DNA of 6,542 nt, taken from assembly GCA_910589635.1 (NCBI GenBank), contig CAJUTD010000119.1:1-6542 (forward strand), read 5' to 3'. The stretch comes from an uncultured Lachnospiraceae bacterium (GTDB lineage Bacteria > Bacillota > Clostridia > Lachnospirales > Lachnospiraceae). Below are positions 5,432 to 6,542 of the stretch, piece after piece; the stretch's first letter is position 1, and each line of letters begins with the position of its first letter. The notes under the pieces are model-generated. The model did no database searches. It saw only the letters and a program-made list of their open reading frames with translations, and had not been told where the DNA came from. The translations under genes were made by a program, and so were the position numbers.

Positions 5432-6542
5432 ATGCATATGAGTAGCAGCAAAAGGAGACAGAGCCGGGCAACGCGTTTTTTGACGGGGAGTTTTATATGG
5501 CTTCTGTTAGTCAGCGCAGTAGCATTTCTGTGCTTGGGATATTATGTACATATAGTTAGTGAAACCTCCATCGCCCAAGTGGGAGATTTGTACATGAAGA
5601 GTATGAATGCACAGATTTCTTCACATTTTGAGACGCTTATAAAACTGAAATTAGAGCAGACGGAGACGGTTGAGAAAGTCGTTTCGCCTGAAGAGGAAAT
5701 GGACATTGATAAATTATACGATGAATTAGTTTACAGGGTTCAGGTGAGAAACTTTGATTATCTTGCTTTGTGCTCTGAAGATGAAGAAATAGAAATGCTC
5801 TTTGGTGAGAAAATCCATCTTTCCGATCCGGTGCCTTTTTTTGAATCTCTGAGGGAAGGGAAGAATAAGGTTGCAGTCGGGGAGGATGCCATTGGTAATA
5901 AGATTGTTATTTTTGGTGTAGTAGCAGATTATCCGATGAAGGATGGAGGACGGAGTATGGCGATGATCACGGCTCTTCCTCTGGAATATATCAGCACTAT
6001 GTTAAGTACAGAAGATGAGGATTCTCTGATGTTTTCTGAGATTATCCGCAAGAACGGTACGTTTATAGCCAGTGATTTAAGTGACATATACCCGGATTAT
6101 TTTACCAGTTTATATGAGCGCTATCCCGAGAGTGATGCCAAAGAAATAGACCAATACATAAAAGAACTTTCTGTGGCAATGGCAAATAAGGATGATTATT
6201 CTACAATCCTTAACTTAAATGGGAGCAGGCAGCAAGTTTATTGCAATTCTCTGCCTTATTCGGAGTGGAATCTTGTTACAGTGCTGCCGTTTGGGGAGCT
6301 GGATAAGATAGTGGAAAGCTTGGGTAAGAAGACAACGACTGCCGTGACATTGATTTTTTCTATTATTTTAGGCACGCTGATTCTTATTTTCTATTACTAC
6401 TTTAAGATGAACCGGCAGCAGATGCGAGAGTTAGAGGAAGCGCGGCAGGAAGCGCAGCACGCGAACCAGGCGAAGAGTGAATTCCTATCCAATATGAGCC
6501 ATGATATCCGAACGCCTATGAACGCCATTGTGGGTATGACGG
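5432..6542 (+). CDS. Membrane sensor histidine kinase, probably hybrid type (3' end outside window)
   Basis: The frame is open to the window edge; 370 codons are visible. Order of parts: a basic N-terminus (K7-R15), membrane helix 1 (about 17-39), an external sensing region of about 260 residues (40-302) with the length and alpha/beta look of a dCache-type ligand-binding domain, membrane helix 2 (303-323), a charged coiled-coil linker (about 326-350), and the HisKA phosphoacceptor box SHDIRTPMNAIVGM (356-369) with H357. The catalytic ATPase domain, and any receiver or HPt domain, lie beyond the window. In Lachnospiraceae this box is typical of hybrid kinases; that part is inference. The start has GAGGTGG (5421-5427) four bases upstream; a second ATG at 5438 is ten bases from the same site and is equally usable. 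An in-frame TGA at 5396-5398 excludes a start further upstream than 5399. The ligand cannot be told. Confidence 0.88.
   Translation, partial: MHMSSSKRRQSRATRFLTGSFIWLLLVSAVAFLCLGYYVHIVSETSIAQVGDLYMKSMNAQISSHFETLIKLKLEQTETVEKVVSPEEEMDIDKLYDELVYRVQVRNFDYLALCSEDEEIEMLFGEKIHLSDPVPFFESLREGKNKVAVGEDAIGNKIVIFGVVADYPMKDGGRSMAMITALPLEYISTMLSTEDEDSLMFSEIIRKNGTFIASDLSDIYPDYFTSLYERYPESDAKEIDQYIKELSVAMANKDDYSTILNLNGSRQQVYCNSLPYSEWNLVTVLPFGELDKIVESLGKKTTTAVTLIFSIILGTLILIFYYYFKMNRQQMRELEEARQEAQHANQAKSEFLSNMSHDIRTPMNAIVGMT

Noticed and set aside
1..6542. tRNA, rRNA, CRISPR array, insertion sequence or phage attachment site
   Set aside because: No tRNA-like cloverleaf, no regularly spaced repeats, no transposase frame and no flanking direct repeats were found on reading both strands.

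Overview
The window looks like a chromosomal segment of a Gram-positive anaerobe of the class Clostridia, most likely Lachnospiraceae. This rests on moderate GC by eye, strong AGGAGG-type ribosome binding sites, a feoA-feoB pair, degenerate GGDEF/EAL proteins, and a hybrid-type sensor kinase with the SHDIRTPMNAI phosphoacceptor box common in that group. Family placement is inference. All genes are on the + strand.

Layout. (1) 1-1281: the 3' part of a degenerate-GGDEF plus intact-EAL protein, probably a cyclic-di-GMP phosphodiesterase, closed by a strong hairpin terminator at 1362-1402. (2) 1428-4346: a probable iron-uptake operon. A good extended -10 promoter (1441-1469), whose -35 box lies in an imperfect 20-bp palindrome, precedes an unrecognised 147-residue protein with ten cysteines. 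A short leader region carrying repeated CCGCGG blocks (1972-2030) follows, then feoA and feoB, which overlap by four bases (ATGA). A 13-bp hairpin at 4395-4430 closes the unit. (3) 4536-5189: an Sfp-type 4'-phosphopantetheinyl transferase, standing alone. (4) 5190-5431: a 242-bp intergenic region with three inverted repeats and a weak promoter candidate. (5) 5432-end: a membrane sensor histidine kinase cut by the window edge just after its phosphoacceptor histidine.

How the parts relate. FeoA and FeoB together form the ferrous iron importer. The cysteine-rich protein, under the only good promoter and immediately upstream, is the natural candidate for an iron-linked accessory or sensor, but no homology supports this yet. 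The phosphodiesterase and the sensor kinase are signalling proteins in their own transcription units; nothing in the sequence ties them to iron. The most interesting piece is the 1428-2083 region: the Cys-rich protein, the CCGCGG repeats that can form alternative hairpins, and a possible 33-codon Cys-rich reading frame that links the upstream stop codon to the feoA start.
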